Shown: positions 1 to 7,974 of the stretch, piece after piece
Position numbering within the stretch: the stretch's first letter is position 1
Layout: each line of letters opens with the position of its first letter
Origin: Nocardioides sp. zg-1308
GTDB taxonomy: Bacteria; Actinomycetota; Actinomycetes; Propionibacteriales; Nocardioidaceae
Assembly: GCF_013155375.1 (NCBI RefSeq)
Contig: NZ_JABJQY010000005.1
Span: 186,001 to 250,000 of the forward strand
DNA length: 64,000 nucleotides
Direction of reading: 5' to 3'
The notes under the pieces: generated by a model
What the model was told of the DNA's origin: nothing
Databases searched by the model: none
What the model saw: only the letters and a program-made list of their open reading frames with translations
Made by a program: the position numbers and the translations under genes

Positions 1-1407
1 CGTGGGGCCCTGGTGTCGCGGGTGACCTCGGACGTCGACCAGGTCAGCCAGTTCCTCGTCTTCGGTGGTCTCATCTTCGTGGTGAGCATCGGGCAGATCC
101 TCGTCGCGACCGTCCTGATGCTCGTCTACAGCTGGCAGCTGGCGGCCGTGGTGTGGCTCTGCTTCGCGCCGCTGTTCCTCTCGATCCGGTGGTTCCAGAA
201 GAAGCTGTCCGCCGCCTACACGGTCGTGCGCCACCAGGTCGGCGTCCTGCTCGGTGCCATCTCGGAGCCGGTCGTCGGCGCCGCGGTCGTCCGCTCCTAC
301 GGCGTGGAGGACCGCACCCAGGCCCGCATCGACACCGCGATCCAGGACTGGCAGAACGCCTACACGCACGCCCAGACCTACACCGTCACCTCGTTCTCGC
401 TGGGCGGCATCTCCGCGGGCCTGGCCAACGCCGGCGTGATCGTGGTCGGCGTCCTGCTCGGCTTCACCGGTGACATGACCCCGGGCAAGGTGCTGGCCTT
501 CGCCTTCCTCGTCACCCTCTTCGTGGGACCCGTGCAGATGGGCACGCAGATCCTCACCGACGCCCAGAACGCCATCGCGAGCTGGCGCCGCGTGCTGGGC
601 ATCCTGGAGACGCCCGCCGACCTCATCGACCCCGGCCCCGACGGCGAGCAGCTGCCGCGCGGCCCGATCGACGTACGCTTCGCCGACGTCACCTTCGCCT
701 ACCCCGAGGGCCCGCCGGTCCTGCGCGACGTCGACCTGGCCATCGACGCCGGGACCCGCGTCGCGATCGTGGGCGAGACCGGCTCCGGCAAGTCGACCTT
801 CGCCAAGCTGCTCACGCGCCTGATGGACCCCGTCGAGGGCGCGGTGCTGCTCGACGGCGTCGACGTACGCCGCATTGACGCGCGCTCGCTGCGGCGCAGC
901 GTGGTGCTGGTGCCGCAGGAGGGATTCCTCTTCGACGACACCATCGCCGCCAACGTCCGCTACGGCAGGCTCGACGCCACGGAGGACGAGATCCGCGCGT
1001 CGGCGGTCGAGCTCGGCATCGACGACTGGCTCGCCGGCCTGCCGCGCGGCCTGGACACCCAGGTCGGGCAGCGCGGGGAGTCGCTGTCGGCGGGGGAGCG
1101 GCAGCTCGTGGCGCTGCTCCGCGCCCACCTGGCCGACCCCGACCTGCTCGTCCTCGACGAGGCCACGAGCGCGGTCGACCCGGCGCTGGAGATGCAGATC
1201 GGGCGGGCGCTCGAGCGGCTGATGCAGTCGCGCACGTCCGTGACCATCGCGCACCGGCTCTCCACCGCGGAGAGCGCCGACGAGGTCATCGTGGTCGACA
1301 AGGGCCGCGTCGTGCAGCGCGGACCGCACGCCGAGCTGGTCACGCAGGCGGGCAGCGTCTACTCAGGGCTGCACGCCAGCTGGATCGCCCAGCACTCGCA
1401 GGCCTGA
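1..1407 (+). CDS. ABC exporter, fused permease and ATPase (5' end outside window)
   Basis: This is the C-terminal part of an ABC half-transporter (type IV exporter fold). The frame is open from base 1, and the first residues (RGALVSRVTSDVDQ) match the middle of the first membrane domain of this family, so the true start lies upstream. Several hydrophobic helices precede a nucleotide-binding domain with Walker A GETGSGKST (about 772-798), signature LSAGE (1084-1098), Walker B LLVLDEATSAVD (from 1144) and the H-loop histidine near 1252. The signature carries E where Q is commoner. Substrate cannot be told from sequence; the exporter probably pairs with another half-transporter encoded upstream. 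Confidence 0.93.
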   Translation, partial: RGALVSRVTSDVDQVSQFLVFGGLIFVVSIGQILVATVLMLVYSWQLAAVVWLCFAPLFLSIRWFQKKLSAAYTVVRHQVGVLLGAISEPVVGAAVVRSYGVEDRTQARIDTAIQDWQNAYTHAQTYTVTSFSLGGISAGLANAGVIVVGVLLGFTGDMTPGKVLAFAFLVTLFVGPVQMGTQILTDAQNAIASWRRVLGILETPADLIDPGPDGEQLPRGPIDVRFADVTFAYPEGPPVLRDVDLAIDAGTRVAIVGETGSGKSTFAKLLTRLMDPVEGAVLLDGVDVRRIDARSLRRSVVLVPQEGFLFDDTIAANVRYGRLDATEDEIRASAVELGIDDWLAGLPRGLDTQVGQRGESLSAGERQLVALLRAHLADPDLLVLDEATSAVDPALEMQIGRALERLMQSRTSVTIAHRLSTAESADEVIVVDKGRVVQRGPHAELVTQAGSVYSGLHASWIAQHSQA

Positions 1408-1418
1408 CGAGGCCGGTG

Positions 1419-1853
1419 TCAGGACGCCAGGACCTGGCTGATGAGCAGGTCGGCGTCGAAGAAGTCCGACTCGGCGCCGGGCGCCACGATGGCGACCGTG
1501 CGGGCGAGGAAGTCGTCGACGTCGGACGCGCGGGCGAGCAGCACCAGGTGGCCGTCGGGCGAGCTGAGCTCGATGCTGACCATGGCACGGCCGCTGAGGC
1601 CGATGGCGGGGGAGACGTGGACGTCGCCGTCACCGGTGGGCGTCTCGGTGCCCCGCATGAGCAGGTCGCGACCGAACGTCCACACGAGGTTGCCCTCGCC
1701 GGTGACGAAGGTCATCGCGACCGCGAACGGGTCGGAGCTGCGGTATCCCAGGACGGTGTCGATCTCGTGGCGGATGCCGCGGTCGTCCATGCACTCGACG
1801 GTGATGTCCAACGCCACGTCGGACAGGGTGTGCCCGCTACCGGACATGTTCAT
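1419..1853 (-). CDS. SsgA/SsgB-like sporulation and cell division protein (SALP)
   Basis: A 144-aa protein matching the actinobacteria-specific SsgA-like family, which in Streptomyces controls septum placement and recruits FtsZ through SsgB. The family pattern is visible: an N-terminal beta segment on a variable sequence, a central RSSDPFAVAMTF block, a VWTFGRDLL block and a C-terminal region ending near SDFFDADLL. Length is normal for the family. The start is set by a good AAGGAG ribosome site about 6 nt before the ATG. It is convergent with the ABC gene, with an 11-nt gap. In non-sporulating Nocardioidaceae a role in septation is inferred, not shown. Confidence 0.85.
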   Translation of the reverse strand: MNMSGSGHTLSDVALDITVECMDDRGIRHEIDTVLGYRSSDPFAVAMTFVTGEGNLVWTFGRDLLMRGTETPTGDGDVHVSPAIGLSGRAMVSIELSSPDGHLVLLARASDVDDFLARTVAIVAPGAESDFFDADLLISQVLAS

Positions 1854-2044
1854 CGAGACTCCTTGGGGTTTCCCGGGAAGGGTCCCGGGGGGTCATGGTG
1901 CTCATGAGACGGCATCCGGCCGGGGTCGTGATGCGAAACGGCAAAATATGGTCAACACCGGTCCAGACCGGATCTTGAGCCTCACTCGTGACGTCCTTGA
2001 CGCTACGTGCTGTTTCGCGAGGGAAATGGTGTGGAGCCGCCTTG

Positions 2045-2050
2045 TAGGTT
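2045..2050 (+). promoter_or_regulatory. -10 box TAGGTT, leaderless start
   Basis: TAGGTT lies 6 nt before the ATG at 2057 and no ribosome site is present, so transcription should begin at or next to the start codon. Confidence 0.5.
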
Positions 2051-2056
2051 GCAGCC

Positions 2057-2536
2057 ATGGCGGGGGCAGGCAAGCGCATCGTGCTCGAAGGGCTGGGCTG
2101 GCTGTTGCTGGTGCTCGGCGTGGCTGCGATCTTCCTGCCGGGTCCGGGGCTGCTCGGCATCTTCGCCGGCCTCGCGCTGCTCTCCCAGCAGTACGACTGG
2201 GCCGAGCGCCGCGTGGAGCCGGTCCGGCTGCGCGCGCTGCGCGGCGCGGCCGAGAGCGTCGAGACGTGGCCGCGGATCATCGCCTCGTGCCTCGGCGCCG
2301 CGGTGCTGGCCGCCTGCGGGGTGCTGTGGATCGTCAAGCCCCCGTCGCCGGAGTGGTGGCCCCTGTCCGACACGTGGTGGCTCCCCGGAGGGATCTGGAC
2401 GGGCGTCACCCAGGTCGCCTCGGCCTTCATCGCCCTGGCGCTCATCGTCTACAGCTACCGGCGCTTCCACGGCAAGCCGGAGGCGGTCGCCGAGCTGGAC
2501 CGCGACGTGGAGACGGCGCGGGCCGACCGGGGCTGA
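2057..2536 (+). CDS. PGPGW-family (TIGR02611-like) membrane protein
   Basis: A 159-aa integral membrane protein. The N-terminal helix runs into LPGPGLLGIFAGLALL, the proline-glycine signature of the PGPGW family, followed by a basic/amphipathic stretch and two further hydrophobic helices (about 75-93 and 115-136). The C-terminal tail is charged and probably cytoplasmic. The family is widespread in actinobacteria and its function is unknown. The gene stands alone, 48 bp before a tRNA gene. Confidence 0.75.
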   Translation: MAGAGKRIVLEGLGWLLLVLGVAAIFLPGPGLLGIFAGLALLSQQYDWAERRVEPVRLRALRGAAESVETWPRIIASCLGAAVLAACGVLWIVKPPSPEWWPLSDTWWLPGGIWTGVTQVASAFIALALIVYSYRRFHGKPEAVAELDRDVETARADRG

Positions 2537-2584
2537 CCCGATTGCCGGTCCGGGCGGACCATGGGATATCGTTCCCGCGGACTC

Positions 2585-2656
2585 GGGCGATTGGCGCAGT
2601 GGTAGCGCGCTTCGTTCACACCGAAGAGGTCACTGGTTCGAACCCAGTATCGCCCA
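2585..2656 (+). tRNA. tRNA-Val (anticodon CAC)
   Basis: A complete 72-nt cloverleaf can be folded by eye. The 7-bp acceptor stem is GGGCGAT/ATCGCCC, the D arm is GCGC...GCGC, the anticodon stem CTTCG/CGAAG carries a 7-base loop TTCACAC giving anticodon CAC, and the T arm is ACTGG/CCAGT with loop TTCGAAC. Discriminator is A; the CCA end is not encoded. It reads the GUG codon. Confidence 0.97.
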
Positions 2657-2667
2657 CCGACGCCACA

Positions 2668-2703
2668 CAGGCCCTGACCAGCGGAGACGCCGGTCAGGGC
2701 CTG
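2668..2703. terminator. Strong stem-loop downstream of tRNA-Val
   Basis: A perfect 12-bp stem (CAGGCCCTGACC at 2668-2679 with GGTCAGGGCCTG at 2692-2703) encloses a 12-nt loop. It lies between the tRNA and the convergent gene ending at 2742, so it can serve as a bidirectional terminator. There is no clear U-tract, as is common in GC-rich actinobacteria. Confidence 0.7.
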
Positions 2704-2741
2704 CCGCGTCTCCTCGTCCGGTGCCGGACGGGGGTGGGCGC

Positions 2742-3530
2742 TCAGAAGCCGCCGAAGTCGAACCCGCCGCCGTCGCCGCCCCCGTCGTATCCCCCGCCGT
2801 CACCGCCACCGCCGTCGCCACCGTCGGATCCGCCGTCACCGCCGCCCCCGTCGCCGCTGTCGTAGCCGCCACCGAGGTCGCCGAACATCATCCCGCCCAT
2901 GAACATCCACGTCATGGGTCCGAAGGCGCCGAAGTAGCCCGCGGCGTAGGGCTCGTAGGCGCGACCGCCCTGCCAGTAGGGGACGCGCTGCGCGCCGACC
3001 ATGACCTTGCGGACGTCCGGCTCGGCGCCGGCGTTGACGCGTTCGACGTCGAGGGCGCACGCGGGCACGTCCCGCTCGACGCCGTCGGGCGGGACGAAGA
3101 GGACGTCGGCGACGGAGGGCCCGTGGCGCGGGTCGAAGAAGCACGGCGGCCGACGGGCGGGGAGCGGCCGCCCCTCGACCCGGGCGCGCACGCACGCGAT
3201 GGCGTAGCGGCCGTCCTCGACGATCGAGGTGACGTGCCGGATGTCGCCCGGCTCGGTGATGGAGTCGCCGGCGGTCTTGGCCGACTCGTAGGTGTCGAGC
3301 GCCCGCTGGTAGTCGGCGTTGGCGCCGGCGTCGAGCTGCTGACCGCTCAGCTCGAGGTCGAGGTCCTGGAGGTCGACACCGAACGCGGTGATGTCCTCGA
3401 AGGCCAGCTTTCTCACCGGGGCGAGCTCGTCCTCACGCCGCTGGAGCTCCTGCGCCTTGCTGCGTCGTGCCAGGACGACCGCGCCGGCACCCACCACGGC
3501 CAGGACCACCAGCAGCAGGATCAGCTCCAT
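2742..3530 (-). CDS. Membrane-anchored protein with Gly/Asp-rich C-terminal tail
   Basis: A 262-aa protein with one N-terminal hydrophobic segment (residues 1-20) followed by basic residues, so an N-in or signal-anchor topology is likely. A soluble central domain (about 40-215) contains a PPCFFDPRHGP motif and one further cysteine. The last ~45 residues are almost entirely Gly, Asp and Ser with occasional Tyr/Phe, ending in FDFGGF. Similar glycine-rich ends occur on TPM-domain and other envelope proteins, but the central domain is not one I recognise. The low-complexity tail is encoded by degenerate repeats near 2745-2870. Confidence 0.7.
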   Translation of the reverse strand: MELILLLVVLAVVGAGAVVLARRSKAQELQRREDELAPVRKLAFEDITAFGVDLQDLDLELSGQQLDAGANADYQRALDTYESAKTAGDSITEPGDIRHVTSIVEDGRYAIACVRARVEGRPLPARRPPCFFDPRHGPSVADVLFVPPDGVERDVPACALDVERVNAGAEPDVRKVMVGAQRVPYWQGGRAYEPYAAGYFGAFGPMTWMFMGGMMFGDLGGGYDSGDGGGGDGGSDGGDGGGGDGGGYDGGGDGGGFDFGGF

Positions 3531-3536
3531 GCCGAG

Positions 3537-3542
3537 AGCCTA
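3537..3542 (-). promoter_or_regulatory. -10 box TAGGCT (minus strand), leaderless start
   Basis: Read on the minus strand, TAGGCT ends 6 nt before the ATG of the Gly-rich protein gene, supporting the chosen start at 3530. Confidence 0.5.
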
Positions 3543-3588
3543 CGTCGCCGGCCGCAGCCGGTGCGCGCGTCAGGTGGTCGGGCCGGCG

Positions 3589-4062
3589 TCAGACCCGCGT
3601 CAGGATGGTGTCGAGCTCCGTCAGGGCGCGGTCGGCGTACCCCATCCACATCCGGCCGATGACGTTCGTGGTCAGCCGGGCCGGCGAGGCCTTCGGGTAG
3701 AACGTCCAGGCCCAGGTGACGCGAGCGCCGCCGTCGTGCGGCGCGACCGTCCAGAGCCCGTCGATGGTGCGGACGAAGTGCCGCAGCGGCCCCTCGATCC
3801 CGTCGAGCCGGTAGGCGAAGCTGTGCGGCCGGTCGACGTCGGTCAGGGTCTCGCGCAGCCGACCGCCGTCGGCGAGCACGATCGTGCGGGTCTGGCCGAC
3901 GACGCCCCAGCCGTCCGGCTGGTCGACCACCTCGGCCACGGCCGGCAGGGCCGCGTAGCGCCGGGCGAACACGTCCGTCAGCGGCGCGTCCATCAGCCGC
4001 TCGAAGGCGACACCCGGTTCGACCTGGACCACGCGCGACGCCTCGACCCGATGACCCGACAT
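3589..4062 (-). CDS. SRPBCC (START/polyketide cyclase-like) domain protein
   Basis: A 157-aa single-domain protein with the SRPBCC helix-grip fold pattern: an N-terminal strand SRVVQVEPGVAFERLMDAP, a central TRTIVLADGGRLRETLT strand pair, and a C-terminal long helix after the LTTNVIGRMWMGY motif. Such proteins bind hydrophobic ligands in a cavity; no specific substrate can be assigned. An upstream in-frame GTG at 4071 would overlap the -10 box at 4070-4075, so the ATG at 4062 is the better start. Confidence 0.75.
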   Translation of the reverse strand: MSGHRVEASRVVQVEPGVAFERLMDAPLTDVFARRYAALPAVAEVVDQPDGWGVVGQTRTIVLADGGRLRETLTDVDRPHSFAYRLDGIEGPLRHFVRTIDGLWTVAPHDGGARVTWAWTFYPKASPARLTTNVIGRMWMGYADRALTELDTILTRV

Positions 4063-4069
4063 GGCGATC

Positions 4070-4075
4070 ACACTA
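4070..4075 (-). promoter_or_regulatory. -10 box TAGTGT (minus strand), decides start of SRPBCC gene
   Basis: TAGTGT on the minus strand ends 7 nt before the ATG at 4062 and overlaps the alternative GTG, which argues for a leaderless mRNA starting at the ATG. Confidence 0.45.
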
Positions 4076-4148
4076 ACCGGGCGGCGCGCCGCGCGGCACC
4101 GGTCGCCGCGGGTGGTGTGGCAGGCATAGCTGGTGCGAGGGTGGGCGG

Positions 4149-4553
4149 GTGACCAGCGACGAGCGTTTCGACCGACTGATGGAGCTGGTGGTCCACGGCT
4201 TCGAGCTCGCCGGCGTGGCCGTCCTCGTGATCGGGGCCCTCGCGGCCTTCGTCCACGCGGCCCTGGTGGCCCGACGCGACGGCGCGGCGACCGCCTACGA
4301 GACGGCCCGGCGGAGCGTCGGTCGCGCGATCCTCCTCGGCCTCGAGCTCCTCATCATCGCGGACATCGTGCTGACCATCACCGTCGACGCCACGCTCGAC
4401 AGCGCGCTCGCCCTGGGACTCATCGTCATCGTCCGGACCTTCCTCAGCTTCTCGCTGGAGGTCGAGCTCGAGGGCAGCCTGCCCTGGCGTCGGCGACCCG
4501 CACCCAGCGGGCAGGGCGCCGCCGACGCGAGCGGCGAGGGTCCGTCCGCCTGA
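4149..4553 (+). CDS. DUF1622 family membrane protein
   Basis: A 134-aa membrane protein with three hydrophobic helices (about 18-40, 58-80 and 86-103) matching the DUF1622 layout: a short N-terminal amphipathic helix, a first helix ending in a basic loop with Arg/Asp, and the LGLELLIIADIVLTITVD segment typical of the family. Function is unknown. The start is a GTG. The C-terminus is polar and low in complexity. The gene is convergent with dnaE2, with the stop codons one base apart. Confidence 0.75.
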   Translation: MTSDERFDRLMELVVHGFELAGVAVLVIGALAAFVHAALVARRDGAATAYETARRSVGRAILLGLELLIIADIVLTITVDATLDSALALGLIVIVRTFLSFSLEVELEGSLPWRRRPAPSGQGAADASGEGPSA

Positions 4554-4554
4554 G

Positions 4555-7500
4555 TCACCGGAAGTCGCGGGACGACGCCCGTGCCTGCAGCACGGCGCCG
4601 GCGCCCGGGACGACCACGTCGATCGGCTCGACCCGGTCGGCGACGAGGTTGGTGACGCCCTCGTTGCGCTCGAGGCGGCCCCGGACGACCACCGCGACCC
4701 GGTTGCGCGCGGCCTGCCGGTGCGCCTTCATCACGCCCACCGAGCACACCACGTTGAGCATGCCGGTCTCGTCCTCGAGGTTGAGGAAGGTGACGCCCAT
4801 CGCCGTGCCGGGGCGCTGGCGGTGGGTGACGAGCCCGCCGACGTGGACGCGCCGGCCGCCCTCGGTGGTCTCCAGCTCGGCGATCGAGCGGACCCCGGCG
4901 CGGCGGAGCTCCTCGCGCAGGTGCTCGACGGGATGACGGGCGGGGGAGACCCCGGTCGCCCACAGGTCGGCGAGGGTGATCTCGGGCTCGCTCATGCCGG
5001 GCAGGGTCGGCGCGGCGGGCGCCGGTGTCGTGCCGGGCAGGTGGTCGGCGCCCTCGGCGAAGCCGGCCGCCCACAGCGCCTCGCGGCGGTCCATCCCCCA
5101 GGCGTCGAAGGCGCCGGCGGTGGCCAGCGCCTCCAGCTGCGCCGAGGTGAGGCCGGCGCGCCGGGACAGGTCGGGGACGCCCGTGAAGGGCGCCTCCTCA
5201 CGGGCCGCGACGATGCGGCGCGCCACCTCCAGCCCGACACCGCGCACGGAGTCGAGCCCGAGCCGCACGGCGAGAGCCCCGTCGCGGCGGTGGGCGGGGA
5301 CCGGGTCGGGGGTGCCCGGCACCCACTCGGTGCGCTCGAACCGGGGACGGCAGCACCCGTCGGGCCCGGTGGCGGCGACCGGACCGGTGACGACGCCCTC
5401 CAGCTCGGCCTGCGCGGCGGACCGGGTGATGTCGGGACGGCGTACGTCGACCCCGTGGCGGCGCGCGTCGCCCACCAGCGACTGGGGGGAGTAGAAGCCC
5501 ATCGGCTGGTTGCGCAGCAGGCCGGCGAGGAACGCGGCGGGGTAGTGCAGCTTGAACCAGGAGGAGGCGTAGACCAGCAGGGCGAACGACAGGGCGTGCG
5601 ACTCGGCGAAGCCGAAGTTGGCGAAGGACAGGATCTTCACGTAGATCGAGTCGGCCAGCTCGCCGGTGATGCCGCGTCGCTCCATCCCGGCGTAGAGCTT
5701 CTGCTTGACCGACTCGATGCGCTCGACCCCGCGCTTGGACCCCATCGCGCGGCGCAGCAGGTCGGCGTCGTCGCGGCTGCAGTCGCCGAGGGTCACCGCC
5801 ATGGCCATCAGCTGCTCCTGGAACAGCGGCACCCCCCTGGTGCGCTCGAGCACCGGCACCAGCTCGGGGTGGTCGTAGGTGACCGGCTCCTGGCCGGTCG
5901 CCCGGCGGACGTAGGGGTGCACCGCGCCGCCCTGGATCGGTCCCGGCCGGATCAGCGCGATCTCGATCGCCAGGTCGTAGAACTCCCGCGGCCGCAACCG
6001 CGGCAGCGTCCCGATCTGGGCCCGGCTCTCCACCTGGAACACCCCGATGGAGTCGGCGCGGCAGAGCATGTCGTAGACCGCCGGCTCCTCCTTGGGCATC
6101 GTCGCGAGGTCCCACCGCTCGCCGAGGTGGTCGGCGACCAGCCGCATCATGTGGTCGAGGGCGCCGAGCATGCCGAGGCCCAGCAGGTCGAACTTGACCA
6201 GGCCCATCGACTCGCAGGCGTCCTTGTCCCACTGCAGCACGGTGCGCCGGTCCATCCGGGCCCGCTCGATCGGGCACACCTCGCCGATGGGCCGCTCGGT
6301 GAGCACCATCCCGCCGGAGTGGATGCCGAGGTGGCGGGGCGCGCCCAGCATCTCCTCGGCGAGGGCCACGACCGCCGGCGGGACGTCGTGCGCGGTCGCG
6401 TCGCCCATGTCGCCGGCCACCACCGACGTCCAGCCGTCGATCTGCTTGGACCAGGCGTCCTGCTGCCCGGGGGAGTAGCCGAGCGCCTTCGCGGCGTCGC
6501 GCACCGCCATCCGCGGCCGGTAGCCGATGACGTTGGCGACCTGCGCCGCGTTGCGCCGCCCGTAGGTGTCGTAGACCCACTGGATGACCTCCTCGCGCCG
6601 GTCGGAGTCGAAGTCGACGTCGATGTCGGGCTCCTCGTCGCGGTGGGCGGAGATGAAGCGCTCGAAGGGGAGCCGGTAGAAGACGGCGTCGACGGCGGTG
6701 ATGCCGAGGGCGTAGCAGACCGCGGACGCCGCGGCGGAGCCCCGGCCCTGGCAGAGGATGCCGCACCCCCGCGCGAAGGCGACGATGTCGTGGACGATGA
6801 CGAAGTAGCCGGCGAAGTCCTTCTCGGCGATGATCCGCAGCTCGTGCTCGAGCCGCTCGCGCGCCTCGGCCTCGTGGGGGACGCCGGAGTAGCGCTCGGC
6901 GAAGCCTCGCTCGGCGAGGGTGCGCAGCCACGAGTCTGCGGTCTGGCCCGGGGGGATCTGGCGCTTGGGCAGCGCGGGGGACGCCTTGCGGAGGTCGAAG
7001 GCGAGCTCCTCGGCGAGCGAGACGCTGCGGGCGACGGCGGTCGGGTACGCCGCCAGCGCGGCGGCCGTCTCGGCGCCGCTGCGCAGGTGGGCCGAGCCGG
7101 ACAGGTCCATCCAGCCGTCGAGGTCGGCGAGGCTGCGGCGCGCACGGACGGCCGCCATGGCCGAGGCCAGCCGGTGCCCCCGGGGCGTGGCGTGGTGGAC
7201 GTTGCCGGCCGCGACGACGTCGAGGCCGTGGACCGCGGCCAGCCGCGCGAGTGCCGCGTTGGTGGCGTCGGCGCCCGGGCGCGGTGACAGCTCGACGAGG
7301 ACGTGCTCGAGCCCGAACCGCGCCGTCAGCCGGTCGAGCTCCTCCGCGGCAGCCGCCTCGCCCCCGCGCGCCAGCGCCTGCTGGACCGCGCCCTTGCGGC
7401 AGCCCGTCAGCACCACCCAGTGCCCGCGGCCCCGCTCGCCCAGCTCGTCGAGGTCGTAGACCGGCCGCCCCTTCTCGTCACCGCGGAGGTGGGCGTCGGT

Positions 7501-7950
7501 CATCGCCGCGGCGAGCCGGTGGTAGCCCTCGACCCCTCGGGCGAGCACCAGCAGGTGGCTGCCCTCCGGGTCGGGCACCCCGTTCTGGGGGCCGGTGAGG
7601 CCGAGCGACAGCTCGGCGCCGAAGACGGTGGGCAGGTCGTAGGCCACCGCCGCCTCGGCCAGCATCGGCGCGCCGTAGAAGCCGTCGTGGTCGGTGACCG
7701 CGAGCCCCCGCAGCCCGAGGCGCACGGCCTCCTCCACCAGCTCGGCCGGGGAGCTGGCGCCGTCGAGGAAGCTGAAGTGGCTGTGGCAGTGGAGCTCGGC
7801 GTAGGGCGTCGCCTCGACGGGGCGGTCGATGGACGGCGGCGTGCCGGGAGCCCGCTTGCGCCGTGACACCGGCGCGTCGTCGGCACCGGGCAGCCCGCTG
7901 AGCCGGCGCTCGAGCTCCTTCCAGCGCATGGCGGGGTTGTTCCACCCCAT
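4555..7950 (-). CDS. dnaE2: Error-prone DNA polymerase III alpha subunit DnaE2
   Basis: An 1131-aa C-family polymerase, the length expected for DnaE2. Order of domains: N-terminal PHP domain with ELHCHSHFSFLDG (His54, His56), palm and thumb with the catalytic acid motif PDIDVDFD at about 441-448, finger region around SFANFGFAESHALSFALLVY, and a C-terminal OB fold (VHVGGLVTHRQRPGTAMG). The start MGWNNP is the usual DnaE2 N-terminus. It catalyses translesion synthesis over damaged templates and in mycobacteria depends on ImuA' and ImuB, encoded 24 bp upstream in the same operon. Expression should follow the LexA box at 10243-10258. Confidence 0.96.
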   Translation of the reverse strand: MGWNNPAMRWKELERRLSGLPGADDAPVSRRKRAPGTPPSIDRPVEATPYAELHCHSHFSFLDGASSPAELVEEAVRLGLRGLAVTDHDGFYGAPMLAEAAVAYDLPTVFGAELSLGLTGPQNGVPDPEGSHLLVLARGVEGYHRLAAAMTDAHLRGDEKGRPVYDLDELGERGRGHWVVLTGCRKGAVQQALARGGEAAAAEELDRLTARFGLEHVLVELSPRPGADATNAALARLAAVHGLDVVAAGNVHHATPRGHRLASAMAAVRARRSLADLDGWMDLSGSAHLRSGAETAAALAAYPTAVARSVSLAEELAFDLRKASPALPKRQIPPGQTADSWLRTLAERGFAERYSGVPHEAEARERLEHELRIIAEKDFAGYFVIVHDIVAFARGCGILCQGRGSAAASAVCYALGITAVDAVFYRLPFERFISAHRDEEPDIDVDFDSDRREEVIQWVYDTYGRRNAAQVANVIGYRPRMAVRDAAKALGYSPGQQDAWSKQIDGWTSVVAGDMGDATAHDVPPAVVALAEEMLGAPRHLGIHSGGMVLTERPIGEVCPIERARMDRRTVLQWDKDACESMGLVKFDLLGLGMLGALDHMMRLVADHLGERWDLATMPKEEPAVYDMLCRADSIGVFQVESRAQIGTLPRLRPREFYDLAIEIALIRPGPIQGGAVHPYVRRATGQEPVTYDHPELVPVLERTRGVPLFQEQLMAMAVTLGDCSRDDADLLRRAMGSKRGVERIESVKQKLYAGMERRGITGELADSIYVKILSFANFGFAESHALSFALLVYASSWFKLHYPAAFLAGLLRNQPMGFYSPQSLVGDARRHGVDVRRPDITRSAAQAELEGVVTGPVAATGPDGCCRPRFERTEWVPGTPDPVPAHRRDGALAVRLGLDSVRGVGLEVARRIVAAREEAPFTGVPDLSRRAGLTSAQLEALATAGAFDAWGMDRREALWAAGFAEGADHLPGTTPAPAAPTLPGMSEPEITLADLWATGVSPARHPVEHLREELRRAGVRSIAELETTEGGRRVHVGGLVTHRQRPGTAMGVTFLNLEDETGMLNVVCSVGVMKAHRQAARNRVAVVVRGRLERNEGVTNLVADRVEPIDVVVPGAGAVLQARASSRDFR

Positions 7951-7974
7951 CAGCGCCGCCCCTGCCCCAGCGGC

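Noticed and set aside
4720..7287. 855-codon open frame on the plus strand opposite dnaE2
   Set aside because: Antisense shadow typical of GC-rich coding DNA; low-complexity, Gly/Arg/Val-rich translation with no family motifs, while dnaE2 on the other strand is fully conserved.
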